Assembly (NCBI RefSeq): GCF_000409775.1
Contig: NZ_KE332388.1
Coordinates: forward strand, 373,472-437,471
DNA length: 64,000 nucleotides
Origin: Litchfieldella anticariensis FP35 = DSM 16096
GTDB taxonomy: Bacteria; Pseudomonadota; Gammaproteobacteria; Pseudomonadales; Halomonadaceae
Direction: 5' to 3'
Part shown: positions 44,686-52,724 of the stretch, piece by piece
Position numbering within the stretch: position 1 is the first letter of the stretch
Layout of the letters: each line of letters opens with the position of its first letter
Program-made: the position numbers and the translations under genes
The notes under the pieces: generated by a model
Database searches by the model: none
What the model saw: the letters and a program-made list of their open reading frames with translations, nothing else
Told to the model about the DNA's origin: nothing

Positions 44686-44816
44686 AAACACCAAGCACGG
44701 CTTGGTCGAATAGAGAGGATCAGCTTGGAAACTTGCCCAAATTTCAATGTCGCTACGCTGTAGCGATAAACCGAGTGAGCTGGCGTGCTCCCCTGTCCCC
44801 TTCGGGGGACTTTTTT
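44686..44816 (+). ncRNA. Candidate small RNA with three hairpins
   Basis: Hairpins ACCAAGC-acg-GCTTGGT (44690-44706) and TCGCTAC-gct-GTAGCGA (44750-44766) are followed by a classic terminator GTCCCC-ttcg-GGGGAC plus T6 (44795-44816). No ORF with coding character lies within. The length of about 130 nt and independent promoter-like sequence suggest a trans-acting sRNA. No known family was recognised. Confidence 0.45.
44795..44816 (+). terminator. Intrinsic terminator of the candidate sRNA
   Basis: GTCCCC-ttcg-GGGGAC stem with a UUCG tetraloop, then six T residues. It does not follow any protein gene on this strand within 1 kb. Confidence 0.9.
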
Positions 44817-45169
44817 ATTGGTGCGGATTTATTGTAATTGTAAGAATCGTACCGCAAAACGATGCATACATCGGGTATGCAGTTTCAAGCGTGTAAGGCG
44901 CCGGTGCAACCCTACCTTCGTTTAATGAAGCCCCAAACATGCTGTAGAAACCACTAGCCTGATCGAATCATCTATCGGACAGGTGCACTACGCTGCATAC
45001 GAGCCTGTAAGGCCGTATTGCAGCGATCGTCAGCCTGAATCCGATGAAGGGTACGTCCACCAGCCAATTGGCCGCAGAGATGGAATCTGCGCTATAACCA
45101 TCGAAGGTGATAATGAAAGACCAGAACGTCGGGCTTCTTCGATAAGACCGGTAAACCGGCAGGGGACAT

Positions 45170-46807
45170 ATGAAGACGGCCGGTACACTTCATTCTGGGC
45201 GGGCGTCTTTTCAGCGAAAGGCATGGGCGGACGCCTACGCCAAACTGTCCAGTACCACACAGGGCACACCGCTGGATTTGGCCGACCTCGAGCGGCTCGC
45301 CACTGCCGCCTATCTGGTAGGCAAGGATACCGAGAGCCACGATCTTTGGAGACACACTCACCACGACGCTCTCGCGGCGGGTGATATTACGCGTGCTGCC
45401 CGGTGTGCTTTCTGGCTGGGCTTCGTATTGCTGATGAGTGGCGAAAAGGCGCGAGGCGGTGCCTGGATCGCCAGGGCCCGTCGGCTCCTGGAAGAGGAAG
45501 GGCTCGACTGCGTGGAAGCTGGCTACGTGATGGTCCCCGACGCGCTTCAGAGTCTTGGCAGGGGTGACCACGCACAAGCCTATGCCATCTTCAGTCAGGT
45601 AGGTGAATCCGGTAGGCGCTTTGGAGATCCGAATCTGCTGGCCATATCCTGCCTCGGCCGAGGTCAGTCTCTGATCGAAGCGGGCAGAATCCAGGAAGGA
45701 ACAACCCTGTTGGACGAAGCCATGGTGGCTATGGAAGCCGGTGAGCTTTCTCCTTTGGCAGCGGGAATCATCTATTGCGGCGTAATCGAGACGTGCCAGC
45801 AGATTTTCGATCTGCGTCGGGCGCAGGAATGGACAGCGGCGCTGACACAGTGGTGTGAATCCCAGCCGGACCTGGTCCCCTATCGTGGACGATGCCTGGT
45901 GCACCGTGCCGAGATCATGCAGTTGCACGGTGCCTGGCTGGAAGCCATGGACGAAGCGGAGAAAGCCTGCCATCAGCTATGTCTTCGGCCCGGAGAGGCC
46001 GCCACCGGCTATGCCTTCTACTTATGTGCCGAACTTCATCGTCTACGTGGCGAGTACACCAAAGCCAAGCAAGCGTACGATCAGGCCAGCAGATGGGGGT
46101 ATACGCTTCATCCCGGCCTGGCCCTGCTGCGACTGGCCCAGGGCCAAGTCGCCGTCGCCGAAGCTGCAATTCGACGGATCGTTGATGAGGCAACCGATCG
46201 GACGACCCGCACCGGCATTCTTCCCGCCTATATCGAAATCATGCTCAGCGTGGGAGATGTGCCGGCGGCTCGTGCCGGCGCTGATGAACTTTCCAGGATC
46301 GCCGCAACTCTCGATGCCCCTCTCCTGTGGGCCCTAACGACCGGCGCGCAGGGTGCTATCCTGCTTGCCGAAGATGAGCCCCTGGCGGCCCTGGAACCGC
46401 TGCGTCAGGCATCTAGGATTTGGGAAAAACTCGAAGCTCCGTATGAATTGGCCCGCATCCGAATTCTCATCGGACTCGCCTGCCACCGACTAGGCGACGA
46501 CGACGCGACCAGGATGGAGTTCGACGCAGCGCATTGGAACCTCCAGCACCTGGGAGCCGCAGCGGAGTTGTCTCGCCTCGAGACTCTCTCCCCCCTCGAC
46601 GCTTCCGACAATCGCCACCACCTGACGCGTCGCGAAATCCAGGTGCTCCGGTTAATCGCCTCAGGCAAGACCAACAAGGCGATTGCCATCGAACTCTCCT
46701 TGAGCGAGCGTACGATCGACCGCCACGTCAGTAACATCCTCGCCAAGCTCAACATGCCTTCGCGGGCCGCCGCCGCGGCCTATGCAGGCCATCACAACCT
46801 CTTCTAG
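45170..46807 (+). CDS. LuxR-family HTH regulator with TPR-like sensor region
   Basis: A 545-aa protein. The N-terminal 460 residues are helical repeats of tetratricopeptide style (WADAYAKL, GRGDHAQAYAIFSQVGE, RGEYTKAKQAYDQASRWG). The C-terminus is a LuxR/FixJ HTH (LTRREIQVLRLIASGKTNKAIAIELSLSERTIDRHVSNIL broken over about 480-530). There is no ATPase domain, unlike MalT. It is next to an FAD-linked oxidase gene, a frequent pairing, and probably regulates it. Its TAG stop codon overlaps the first base pairs of foldback element 2. Confidence 0.88.
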   Translation: MKTAGTLHSGRASFQRKAWADAYAKLSSTTQGTPLDLADLERLATAAYLVGKDTESHDLWRHTHHDALAAGDITRAARCAFWLGFVLLMSGEKARGGAWIARARRLLEEEGLDCVEAGYVMVPDALQSLGRGDHAQAYAIFSQVGESGRRFGDPNLLAISCLGRGQSLIEAGRIQEGTTLLDEAMVAMEAGELSPLAAGIIYCGVIETCQQIFDLRRAQEWTAALTQWCESQPDLVPYRGRCLVHRAEIMQLHGAWLEAMDEAEKACHQLCLRPGEAATGYAFYLCAELHRLRGEYTKAKQAYDQASRWGYTLHPGLALLRLAQGQVAVAEAAIRRIVDEATDRTTRTGILPAYIEIMLSVGDVPAARAGADELSRIAATLDAPLLWALTTGAQGAILLAEDEPLAALEPLRQASRIWEKLEAPYELARIRILIGLACHRLGDDDATRMEFDAAHWNLQHLGAAAELSRLETLSPLDASDNRHHLTRREIQVLRLIASGKTNKAIAIELSLSERTIDRHVSNILAKLNMPSRAAAAAYAGHHNLF

Positions 46808-46950
46808 GCTTTATCCGAAAACTATCTACGCTTGCCCATACTGCGTTAAAAATCAGCTCAAAGACCTCATTTACACCCACGTAAACTCCGTCCTTTTCGC
46901 TGATTTTTGCCTTGTCCGGCCATCGCTCGACGCCTTTTCGGACAAAGCCT
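46806..46950. repeat. 145-bp foldback element 2, anchored on luxR-type stop codon
   Basis: Ends AGGCTTTATCCGAAAA (46806-46821) and TTTTCGGACAAAGCCT (46935-46950) are complementary except for two positions. The core includes GCGTTAAAAATCAGCTCA (46843-46860), CTCATTTAC..CGTAAACTCC and CGCTGATTTTTGCCTTG, then CCATCGCTCG. It starts at the second base of the upstream stop codon. The core is shared with elements at 25796 (inverted) and 59736, but the terminal repeats are different. Confidence 0.85.
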
Positions 46951-47026
46951 GATCCATGGCTGGCGGAAACTACCCATAACGCTATGTGAAGCCATTGGGT
47001 AGCATCGCCGATGCGCTGCCCTGGCT

Positions 47027-47071
47027 TCCTGTCCCAAGCTTGACATGTGGAACATGTTTCCTGGGACAGGA
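47027..47071 (+). promoter_or_regulatory. Nested inverted repeat covering the ribosome-binding site of the FAD oxidase
   Basis: Arms TCCTGTCCCA (47027-47036) and TGGGACAGGA (47062-47071) are perfectly complementary and enclose ACATG-tggaa-CATGT. The right arm contains most of the AGGAG ribosome-binding site (47068-47072) of the gene at 47080. It could be an mRNA hairpin blocking translation or a DNA operator for the LuxR-type regulator. Confidence 0.6.
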
Positions 47072-47079
47072 GATCTGCC

Positions 47080-48444
47080 ATGACCGTCAACATCAGCAGC
47101 ATTCGGCAACTTCGAGAACGTTTACAAGGACAGCTCTTCCAACCGGGGACCGACGAGTATGACGATGCTCGTAAAGTCTTCAACGCGATGATAGATCGAC
47201 GTCCTGCCCTGATCGCGCGGTGTGTGGATGTGGCGGACGCGATCGCAGCCGTCCACTTCGCCCGTGAAATGGACCTGCCGATAGCCGTGCGCGGCGGCGG
47301 CCACAGTGTGATAGGCAGCGCCGTATGTGATGAAGGCCTGGTCATCGACCTATCGGAGATGACGGACGTTCAGGTCGATCCGATTACACGTACCGCCCAC
47401 GCCGCAGGCGGCACCACATGGGGTGGCTTCGACCGTGCAACCCAAGCCTATGACTTGGCCACCACTGGCGGGATCGTTCCTAGCACCGGGGTAGGAGGGC
47501 TCACTTTGGGGGGTGGCATCGGGCATCTCAATCGCAAGTTTGGTCTCGCCTGCGACAACTTGTTATCCGCCGATGTGGTGACTGCGGACGGCAGGCTCGT
47601 GACCGCTAGTGCCAACGAGAACGAGGATCTATTCTGGGGCCTGCGTGGCGGTGGCGGTAATTTCGGCGTAGTGACGTCTTTCGAGTATCAGCTTCATCCC
47701 GTGGGGCCTGTGCTCGGAGGCGAAATCATCTTCCCATTGGACCAGGCTAAGACAGCATTGCGATTCTACCGTGACTGGTCGACTGACGCCCCAGATGAAC
47801 TGCGCGTGGATGCAGCCCTCGTTTCGACACTTGACGGGCCGGGGCTTTCGTTCGAGGTCTGCTATTGCGGAGAGATCGACACTGGCGAAAAGGTGCTGCG
47901 CCCTCTGCGGCAACTCGGTTCCCCCAGGCTTGATACTATCGATTCCGTCCCGTACGAGACGGTCCAGAACTTGCTAACGGACGTTTTTCAGCCGGGCATG
48001 CGCCACTACTGGAAAAGCGGCTTCGTACGCGAATTCAGCGACGACTTCATCGAAGCGCTCCTGGACTTCTTCGTCGCCGACATGCCTGCGCCATTTGCCG
48101 CGATCGCCATCGAACACCTGGGGGGAGCAGTCAGTCGCGTGGGAGCCTGGGACACCGCTTTCGGTCACCGGCAAGCTCAGCACAGCGTCCTGATATTACG
48201 GATGTGGCAGAATCCCGCAGACTCCGATGCCAACATCCAATGGGGCCGAAAGTGCTACAGCGTTGTGGAGCCCTTTCTGGAGAGCGGGGCATACGTCAAC
48301 TACCTGGGTGAGGAAGGCGAGGCCAGGGTCAGGTCTGCCTATGGGGCCAACTATGAGCGGCTGGCCGCCCTGAAGAGTAAGTACGATCCCACGAACGTCT
48401 TCCGTTTCAACCAGAACATCAAGCCGGCATCCAGCACAGCGTGA
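47080..48444 (+). CDS. FAD-linked oxidoreductase, berberine-bridge/6-hydroxynicotine oxidase type
   Basis: A 454-aa flavoenzyme: PP-loop/FAD_binding_4 domain (about 40-205) with the His for covalent 8-alpha-FAD attachment in AVRGGGHSVIGSAV, then STGVGGLTLGGGIGHLNRKFGL and FWGLRGGGGNFGVVTSFEY. The C-terminal BBE substrate segment ends YGANYERLAALKSKYDPTNVFRFNQNI. Family members oxidise alcohols, amines or alkaloid-like compounds with O2. ATG 47080 has AGGAG 7 nt upstream, inside an inverted repeat. Probably controlled by the adjacent LuxR protein. Confidence 0.9.
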   Translation: MTVNISSIRQLRERLQGQLFQPGTDEYDDARKVFNAMIDRRPALIARCVDVADAIAAVHFAREMDLPIAVRGGGHSVIGSAVCDEGLVIDLSEMTDVQVDPITRTAHAAGGTTWGGFDRATQAYDLATTGGIVPSTGVGGLTLGGGIGHLNRKFGLACDNLLSADVVTADGRLVTASANENEDLFWGLRGGGGNFGVVTSFEYQLHPVGPVLGGEIIFPLDQAKTALRFYRDWSTDAPDELRVDAALVSTLDGPGLSFEVCYCGEIDTGEKVLRPLRQLGSPRLDTIDSVPYETVQNLLTDVFQPGMRHYWKSGFVREFSDDFIEALLDFFVADMPAPFAAIAIEHLGGAVSRVGAWDTAFGHRQAQHSVLILRMWQNPADSDANIQWGRKCYSVVEPFLESGAYVNYLGEEGEARVRSAYGANYERLAALKSKYDPTNVFRFNQNIKPASSTA

Positions 48445-48539
48445 TCACCCTCGCACCGTGCAACGAAGTAATTGAGGGGAATACTGAATTAGCACGGACA
48501 TTTATTCCGTGTTTCTTGAGGCAGAAGTATCGCGAAACC

Positions 48540-48551
48540 GCCTGATCAGGC
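48540..48551. terminator. Palindrome spanning the arfA stop codon
   Basis: GCCTGATCAGGC is a perfect 12-bp palindrome (GCCT-gatc-AGGC) with the arfA TGA at 48546-48548 in its middle. In E. coli a terminator or RNase III hairpin before the arfA stop yields stopless mRNA; this dyad is placed to do something similar. Confidence 0.4.
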
Positions 48552-48689
48552 CGCTTGGCGATACTCCCGCCCCTTGCCCTTGCGGGAATAGCTTCCCTTG
48601 CCCTTCTTGGGCTTCTGCTGCTGCATCTTGAACATCGGAGTGCGTAGCTGCGCCTTCAAGGCGTTGTCGCGAATCTTAGGTTTCTTCAT
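48546..48689 (-). CDS. arfA: Alternative ribosome-rescue factor ArfA
   Basis: A 47-aa basic protein MKKPKIRDNALKAQL...KPKKGKGSYSRKGKGREY. It matches the ArfA core (IKDNAIEALLHDPLF and KKGKGSYMRKGK in E. coli). ArfA recruits RF2 to ribosomes stalled on non-stop mRNA when tmRNA is insufficient. E. coli ArfA is 72 aa with a hydrophobic tail that is normally never made; this form ends just after the functional basic region. ATG 48689 has GGAG 7 nt upstream. Confidence 0.87.
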   Translation of the reverse strand: MKKPKIRDNALKAQLRTPMFKMQQQKPKKGKGSYSRKGKGREYRQAA

Positions 48690-48824
48690 CGAAAGTCTCC
48701 TGTGTTGAACGCGGCGATGATATGCCAATCATCATGGTGTTTTCCACCCGGCGACGGTGGCATTCAGCCCGTGCATCGGTTATTGATTAACCTCTACCGA
48801 TGCATGACCAAGGAGAGCAATCGC

Positions 48825-49307
48825 ATGAGCGTGGAATCCGTTCGTCGATTTTTCGCCGAACAGGCCCCGGATATCGAGGTCATCGAGCTGGATGTCAGCA
48901 CCGCCACCGTGGATCTGGCCGCCAAAGCACATGGCGTGGCACCGGGGCAGATCGCCAAGACGCTAGCCTTTCGTGTCGGCGAGCGGCAAGTGCTGGTGGT
49001 CGCCAGTGGCGACGCGCGGTTCGATAATCGCAAGCTGCGGGAAACTTTCGATAGCAAGGCGAAAATGCTGGATGCCGAGACGGTGCTGGAATTGACCGGC
49101 CATCCAGTGGGTGGCGTCTGTCCGTTCGGGCTGGCCACGCCGCTGCCAGTCTATTGCGACGAGTCGCTCAAGGCTTACTCTGAAGTGTTGCCGGCCGCTG
49201 GCTCGCAGCACACTGCCGTACGCCTGTGCCCCGAACGGCTGGCAGAGCTGGTCGAGGCCGAGTGGGTGGATGTATGCAAGCTGCCGGTGGCGGCAGCGGG
49301 CGAATGA
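48825..49307 (+). CDS. YbaK/ProX-family aminoacyl-tRNA deacylase
   Basis: A 160-aa single-domain editing protein (IAKTLAFRVGERQVLVVASGDARFDNRKL distributed over the YbaK fold; HPVGGVCPFGL motif; conserved catalytic-region Lys in AKTLAF). These hydrolyse mischarged tRNA, e.g. Cys-tRNA(Pro) or Ala-tRNA(Pro). ATG 48825 has AGGAG about 8-9 nt upstream; the longer open frame lacks family sequence. Confidence 0.9.
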   Translation: MSVESVRRFFAEQAPDIEVIELDVSTATVDLAAKAHGVAPGQIAKTLAFRVGERQVLVVASGDARFDNRKLRETFDSKAKMLDAETVLELTGHPVGGVCPFGLATPLPVYCDESLKAYSEVLPAAGSQHTAVRLCPERLAELVEAEWVDVCKLPVAAAGE

Positions 49308-49438
49308 ATCGCTAGATTCTTCAAGTTATCCAAGAAGCCGAATTCTAGACGTTATCGGCTCAGGCCGAGTTCAGGGTCATGACTGGCCATGCTGAGCAAG
49401 TCCATATTTCCGATACCTGACCAGAGAGGGTCCCAAGC

Positions 49439-49576
49439 ATGGCAGTGAAGCACGATATTCCCACCGCGAAAGGGCTTATCGACGCGCCGGTCTCCGCAAC
49501 TGATCGTGCCGACACCTGCATGCAACGTTCGCTCGGGACAGGGGAAGAAACGCTCCCCGAATCACAAGAGAAGTGA
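49439..49576 (+). CDS. Possible 45-aa hypothetical ORF
   Basis: An open frame MAVKHDIPTAKGLIDAPV...LPESQEK with GAGGG 8 nt before the ATG, in an otherwise empty 306-bp gap (49308-49613) between the YbaK-like and DMT genes. No family recognised; it could equally be chance. The rest of the gap shows no recognisable feature. Confidence 0.25.
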   Translation: MAVKHDIPTAKGLIDAPVSATDRADTCMQRSLGTGEETLPESQEK

Positions 49577-49613
49577 CGATATACATGCACGTTCCCACAC
49601 CGCCGGAGCCGTC

Positions 49614-50570
49614 ATGCCCAATGGAACCAGTGCCAGACCCGAGAATGGCCGAGCGATCATGGCCGAGGATGAGCGTATCCTCACCACAGCAACACCTAAC
49701 GCTACCGATCCCTCGCCATGGTTGCGCGCCGCCCCTGCAGCCTTTCTGCTGCTCTGGTCGCTGGGCTTTCCCGTCGCCAAGATCGGCACTGCCTATGTCG
49801 ACCCCATCGTTTTTCTGACATTACGCTTTGCGCTAGTACTCGTGGTGCTGGCACCGCTGGTTATCTGGCTGCGCCCGCCCCTGCCCACGCGGCGAATCGA
49901 CTGGCTGCACCTGTGCGTAGTCGGCATCCTGATCCAGACGGTCTACTTTGGGTTCTGCTACACCGCCTTCGCGCTAGGCACCTCGGCGGGTACCGTGGCA
50001 TTGGTGGTTTCACTGCAGCCGGTTCTTGTCGCGCTACTGGCCCCGGCCCTGGTCAAGGAAGTGATCGGCCTGAAGCGATGGGTCGGTTTCGTGTTGGGTC
50101 TGGCAGGAGCCGCAATCGTCATCCTCGGTCGCTCGACGATCGAAGCCACCTCGCTACTAGGGTTAGCCAGTTCCATTGCGGCCCTGCTAGGCATCACCGC
50201 CGCTACCCTTTACGAGAAGCGCTTCAGCGTGGCGCAGCATCCCGTCACCGCCAACACGGTGCAATACGCGGCTGGCCTGATCACCACCCTGCCGCTAGGG
50301 CTGTTGTTCAGCAGCCTGCACATCACCTGGGCCGGAGAAATGATCGCTGCCCTCGCCTATCTGGTGATCGGCAATTCCCTGATTGCCATTACCCTGCTGT
50401 TGGCGATGATACGTCGCGGGGAAGCCTCGCGGGTCTCGGCACTGTTTTATCTAGTGCCACCTTGCGCCGCGCTGCTTTCATGGTTACTGATCGATGAAGC
50501 GATGCCGCCGCTAGCCTGGGTGGGCATGGCCGTGGCGGCAGTTGGTGTCGTCATTGCTACCCGCAAGTAA
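49614..50570 (+). CDS. EamA/DMT-family permease
   Basis: A 318-aa membrane protein with ten predicted helices in two EamA repeats (about 30-160 and 170-310), e.g. ALGTSAGTVALVVSLQPVLVA and YLVIGNSLIAITLLL. Substrate unknown; probable metabolite exporter. ATG 49614 has GGAG 5 nt upstream; ATG 49659 is an alternative giving a 303-aa protein. Confidence 0.87.
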   Translation: MPNGTSARPENGRAIMAEDERILTTATPNATDPSPWLRAAPAAFLLLWSLGFPVAKIGTAYVDPIVFLTLRFALVLVVLAPLVIWLRPPLPTRRIDWLHLCVVGILIQTVYFGFCYTAFALGTSAGTVALVVSLQPVLVALLAPALVKEVIGLKRWVGFVLGLAGAAIVILGRSTIEATSLLGLASSIAALLGITAATLYEKRFSVAQHPVTANTVQYAAGLITTLPLGLLFSSLHITWAGEMIAALAYLVIGNSLIAITLLLAMIRRGEASRVSALFYLVPPCAALLSWLLIDEAMPPLAWVGMAVAAVGVVIATRK

Positions 50571-50812
50571 TTACGGTGGCGCAATGACCTGAAAGGAATG
50601 CGAGCGGCGAACGAGGATGAGAGTTTACCAGTCATGCAACCACACCTATTTTATTCTACGCTGAGTGGGCTTGTTCATCCCGGAAAACAATTTCTATGCC
50701 CGTGACTATCGGAAAACAGTCACTTGCCGGCATGACCGCACTGACTTGACCAGCACATTCTTCCCTGGAATATCGCCCTTAGTCACTGAATGACACATGC
50801 AAAGGACTGCAT

Positions 50813-51376
50813 ATGAAGAGCAATAAATTTCACTTCATGGAGACATGGACGGTTCCCGGTTATTCGCCGGAAGAGATATGGGCAGCTATATCGACAGCGC
50901 ACCCTTGTCATCTACCTCGCTGGTGGGATGGTGTTTATCTGCAAGTCAAGCCTTTGGAAGGAGCTGATAGACTGAGCGTAGGTGCACGAGCTTGGGTGAA
51001 AGCACGTGGTTTCTTGCCTTACAAACTGCGGTTTCTTCTTGAGGTCTCGGCGTTGGAGCCCAACTCCAGGATCGAAGTTCGTAGCCAAGGGGACCTCGAA
51101 GGAGTGTGGTGTGCACAGTTGAAGGAGTATGAAGATGGTTCATGTATCGGCCTCGAATGGAAGGTTACCGTTAATAAGCCTATCGTCCGTTTACTATCGC
51201 CACTGTTGAAACCGGTGTTTGCGCGAAACCACATCTGGACTACACCACGCGGCGAAGCTGGACTACGTGCCTACATGCAGCATCATGCTGGGACACTCCA
51301 GTTTCCCGAAGGAGAAAAGACCACGTTTGGCTGTTATACGCTTGAAACACACAACAGTCATAGCGGCTGCCCCTGA
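50813..51376 (+). CDS. SRPBCC-family protein (polyketide cyclase/START-like)
   Basis: A 187-aa protein with a START/Bet-v-1-like fold signature (YSPEEIWAAISTAHPCHLPRWWDGV; SQGDLEGVWCAQLKEY; GLEWKVTVNKPIVRLLSPLLKPVF). Ligand or enzymatic role unknown. AAAGGA lies 6 nt before the ATG. The last dozen residues overlap the next gene in another frame; the second SRPBCC gene begins about 50 bp before this one ends. Confidence 0.75.
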   Translation: MKSNKFHFMETWTVPGYSPEEIWAAISTAHPCHLPRWWDGVYLQVKPLEGADRLSVGARAWVKARGFLPYKLRFLLEVSALEPNSRIEVRSQGDLEGVWCAQLKEYEDGSCIGLEWKVTVNKPIVRLLSPLLKPVFARNHIWTTPRGEAGLRAYMQHHAGTLQFPEGEKTTFGCYTLETHNSHSGCP

Positions 51377-51779
51377 CGTCGTCTTTGCCTATGTTGCCGA
51401 TTTGCGCAATGAACGACGTTGGCAGCCTGACATCAAAGCGCTGATTCCTGTTACAGAGGGAACGTTCAGCCGTGGTTCCCGTTTCATTGAGGTCCGGCAC
51501 AGCTTCGGCATCCGCTTTCGTTGGGAATTCGAAATTACCAACTTGAATCCAGGCAAGGGTATACACGTCATCAGTCACGGCGGGCGTTGCCCCTACCATG
51601 GCAGCCGCATATTTTCTGCCGTCCCCGGGGGAACATGCGTGATCGAACAAGGCGAATTGCAACTGCCAGGCGTACCACAGTGCTCCTCGCCACTGATCAC
51701 TTGGTTGTCACAGCGATCGATTCGCAACGCTTATGCTCGACTGAAAACGTTACTCGAGGGCGGTTCCAGACTCACTTAA
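51327..51779 (+). CDS. Second SRPBCC-family protein
   Basis: About 150 aa: RLKHTTVIAAAPDVVFAYVADLRNERRWQPDI is a typical SRPBCC opening, split here across the start region, with TEGTFSRGSRFIEVR and FRWEFEITNLNPGKGI following. The start is uncertain. TTG 51327 follows AAGGAG by 12 nt and gives an acceptable overlap; ATG 51285 would overlap the previous gene by 92 bp. The tandem pair may form a heteromer. Confidence 0.7.
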   Translation: MAVIRLKHTTVIAAAPDVVFAYVADLRNERRWQPDIKALIPVTEGTFSRGSRFIEVRHSFGIRFRWEFEITNLNPGKGIHVISHGGRCPYHGSRIFSAVPGGTCVIEQGELQLPGVPQCSSPLITWLSQRSIRNAYARLKTLLEGGSRLT

Positions 51780-51803
51780 GCCCTCTCCCTTCACCGATTG
51801 CCG

Positions 51804-52724
51804 TCAGCACTCACTCCGACTGGCTTGCACTGCCGGACTCATCTCGACCATCCGTACCACGCTGCCGACCACGATCAAGCACGGTGATGGCAGTGGCCGC
51901 TCGGCGAGCTTGGCTGGCATATCGGCCAAGGTACCGGTGAGCGCTTGTTGCTCGGGTAGGCTGGCGTTGGCGACGAGCATGATCGGCCAGTCGTCGGGGA
52001 GTCCGGCGCGGCGCAACCCGGCGCAGATGGCGTCGACCTTGGACAGCCCCATGTAGAACACCAAGGTCTCGTCCTGACGGGCAAGTGATGTCCAGTCGGG
52101 TTCGCCGCCCTCGCGACACAGTTGGGCGGTAATGAAACGCAGTTGCTGGGCATGGGCACGGTCGGTGAGCGGGATGCCCATGCTGGCACAGGCGGCCGAG
52201 GCGGCAGTGATGCCGGGAACGATCTCGGCGGGCACCCCGGCATCGGCGAGCGCGGCGAGTTCTTCGCCCATGCGCCCGAACACGCCCGGATCGCCACCCT
52301 TGAGACGCACCACCGACTTGCCCTGCCCTGCCAATTCAACCAGCAATGCGCCGATCTCGGCCTGGGGTACGCTGTGATGACCGCGGGCCTTGCCCACATA
52401 GTAGCGCTCACGACCGGCGGGAATCAGTGCCAACACATCGTCGCCAACCAATCGGTCGTAAACCACGGCATCGGCCTGTTGCAGCAGCCGCGCTGCCTTG
52501 AGGGTCAGCAGTTCCACATCGCCACTGCCAGCGCCGACCAGATAAACGGTACCGGGGCGGCAGTCGCCGCGCAACGGCAGGCGTGGGGTCAACGCATCGT
52601 GGCTTCCCTTGACACTTGCGAGATAATGACCAGCCGTGCGTCCCAAACGCGCCATGGCGCTGACGGCACTGCTCAACGTCTCAGGCAACATCAACGACTT
52701 CAGGCTTTTGCTCAGAGCGCGCAT
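51804..52724 (-). CDS. cobA: Uroporphyrinogen-III C-methyltransferase (SUMT)
   Basis: A 306-aa protein: about 55 residues of N-terminal extension, then the methyltransferase domain (GTVYLVGAGSGDVELLTLKA; VVRLKGGDPGVFGRMGEEL; PGITAASAACASMGIPLTDR). It makes precorrin-2, the precursor of siroheme needed by the nitrite reductase NirB encoded nearby. The ATG has AGGAG 7 nt upstream and lies 44 bp inside the end of the nitrate reductase gene, so translation is coupled. No CysG dehydrogenase/chelatase domain is present. Confidence 0.94.
   Translation of the reverse strand: MRALSKSLKSLMLPETLSSAVSAMARLGRTAGHYLASVKGSHDALTPRLPLRGDCRPGTVYLVGAGSGDVELLTLKAARLLQQADAVVYDRLVGDDVLALIPAGRERYYVGKARGHHSVPQAEIGALLVELAGQGKSVVRLKGGDPGVFGRMGEELAALADAGVPAEIVPGITAASAACASMGIPLTDRAHAQQLRFITAQLCREGGEPDWTSLARQDETLVFYMGLSKVDAICAGLRRAGLPDDWPIMLVANASLPEQQALTGTLADMPAKLAERPLPSPCLIVVGSVVRMVEMSPAVQASRSEC

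Larger units (their letters stand above)
44395..45169. other. 775-bp intergenic region with a candidate sRNA
   Basis: No convincing protein-coding gene. It contains the three-hairpin transcript candidate at 44686-44816. The remaining sequence (44395-44680 and 44820-45169) shows no recognisable gene, repeat or site beyond the ribosome-binding region of the LuxR gene. Confidence 0.5.

Noticed and set aside
44640-44816. tRNA or tmRNA gene considered for the hairpin-rich region
   Set aside because: No T-loop sequence GGTTCGAATCC-like element, no acceptor stem pairing and no CCA; the three separate hairpins do not fold as a cloverleaf.
49360-49590. 76-codon minus-strand open frame
   Set aside because: No family resemblance, no ribosome-binding site, unusual composition; probably chance in a gap.
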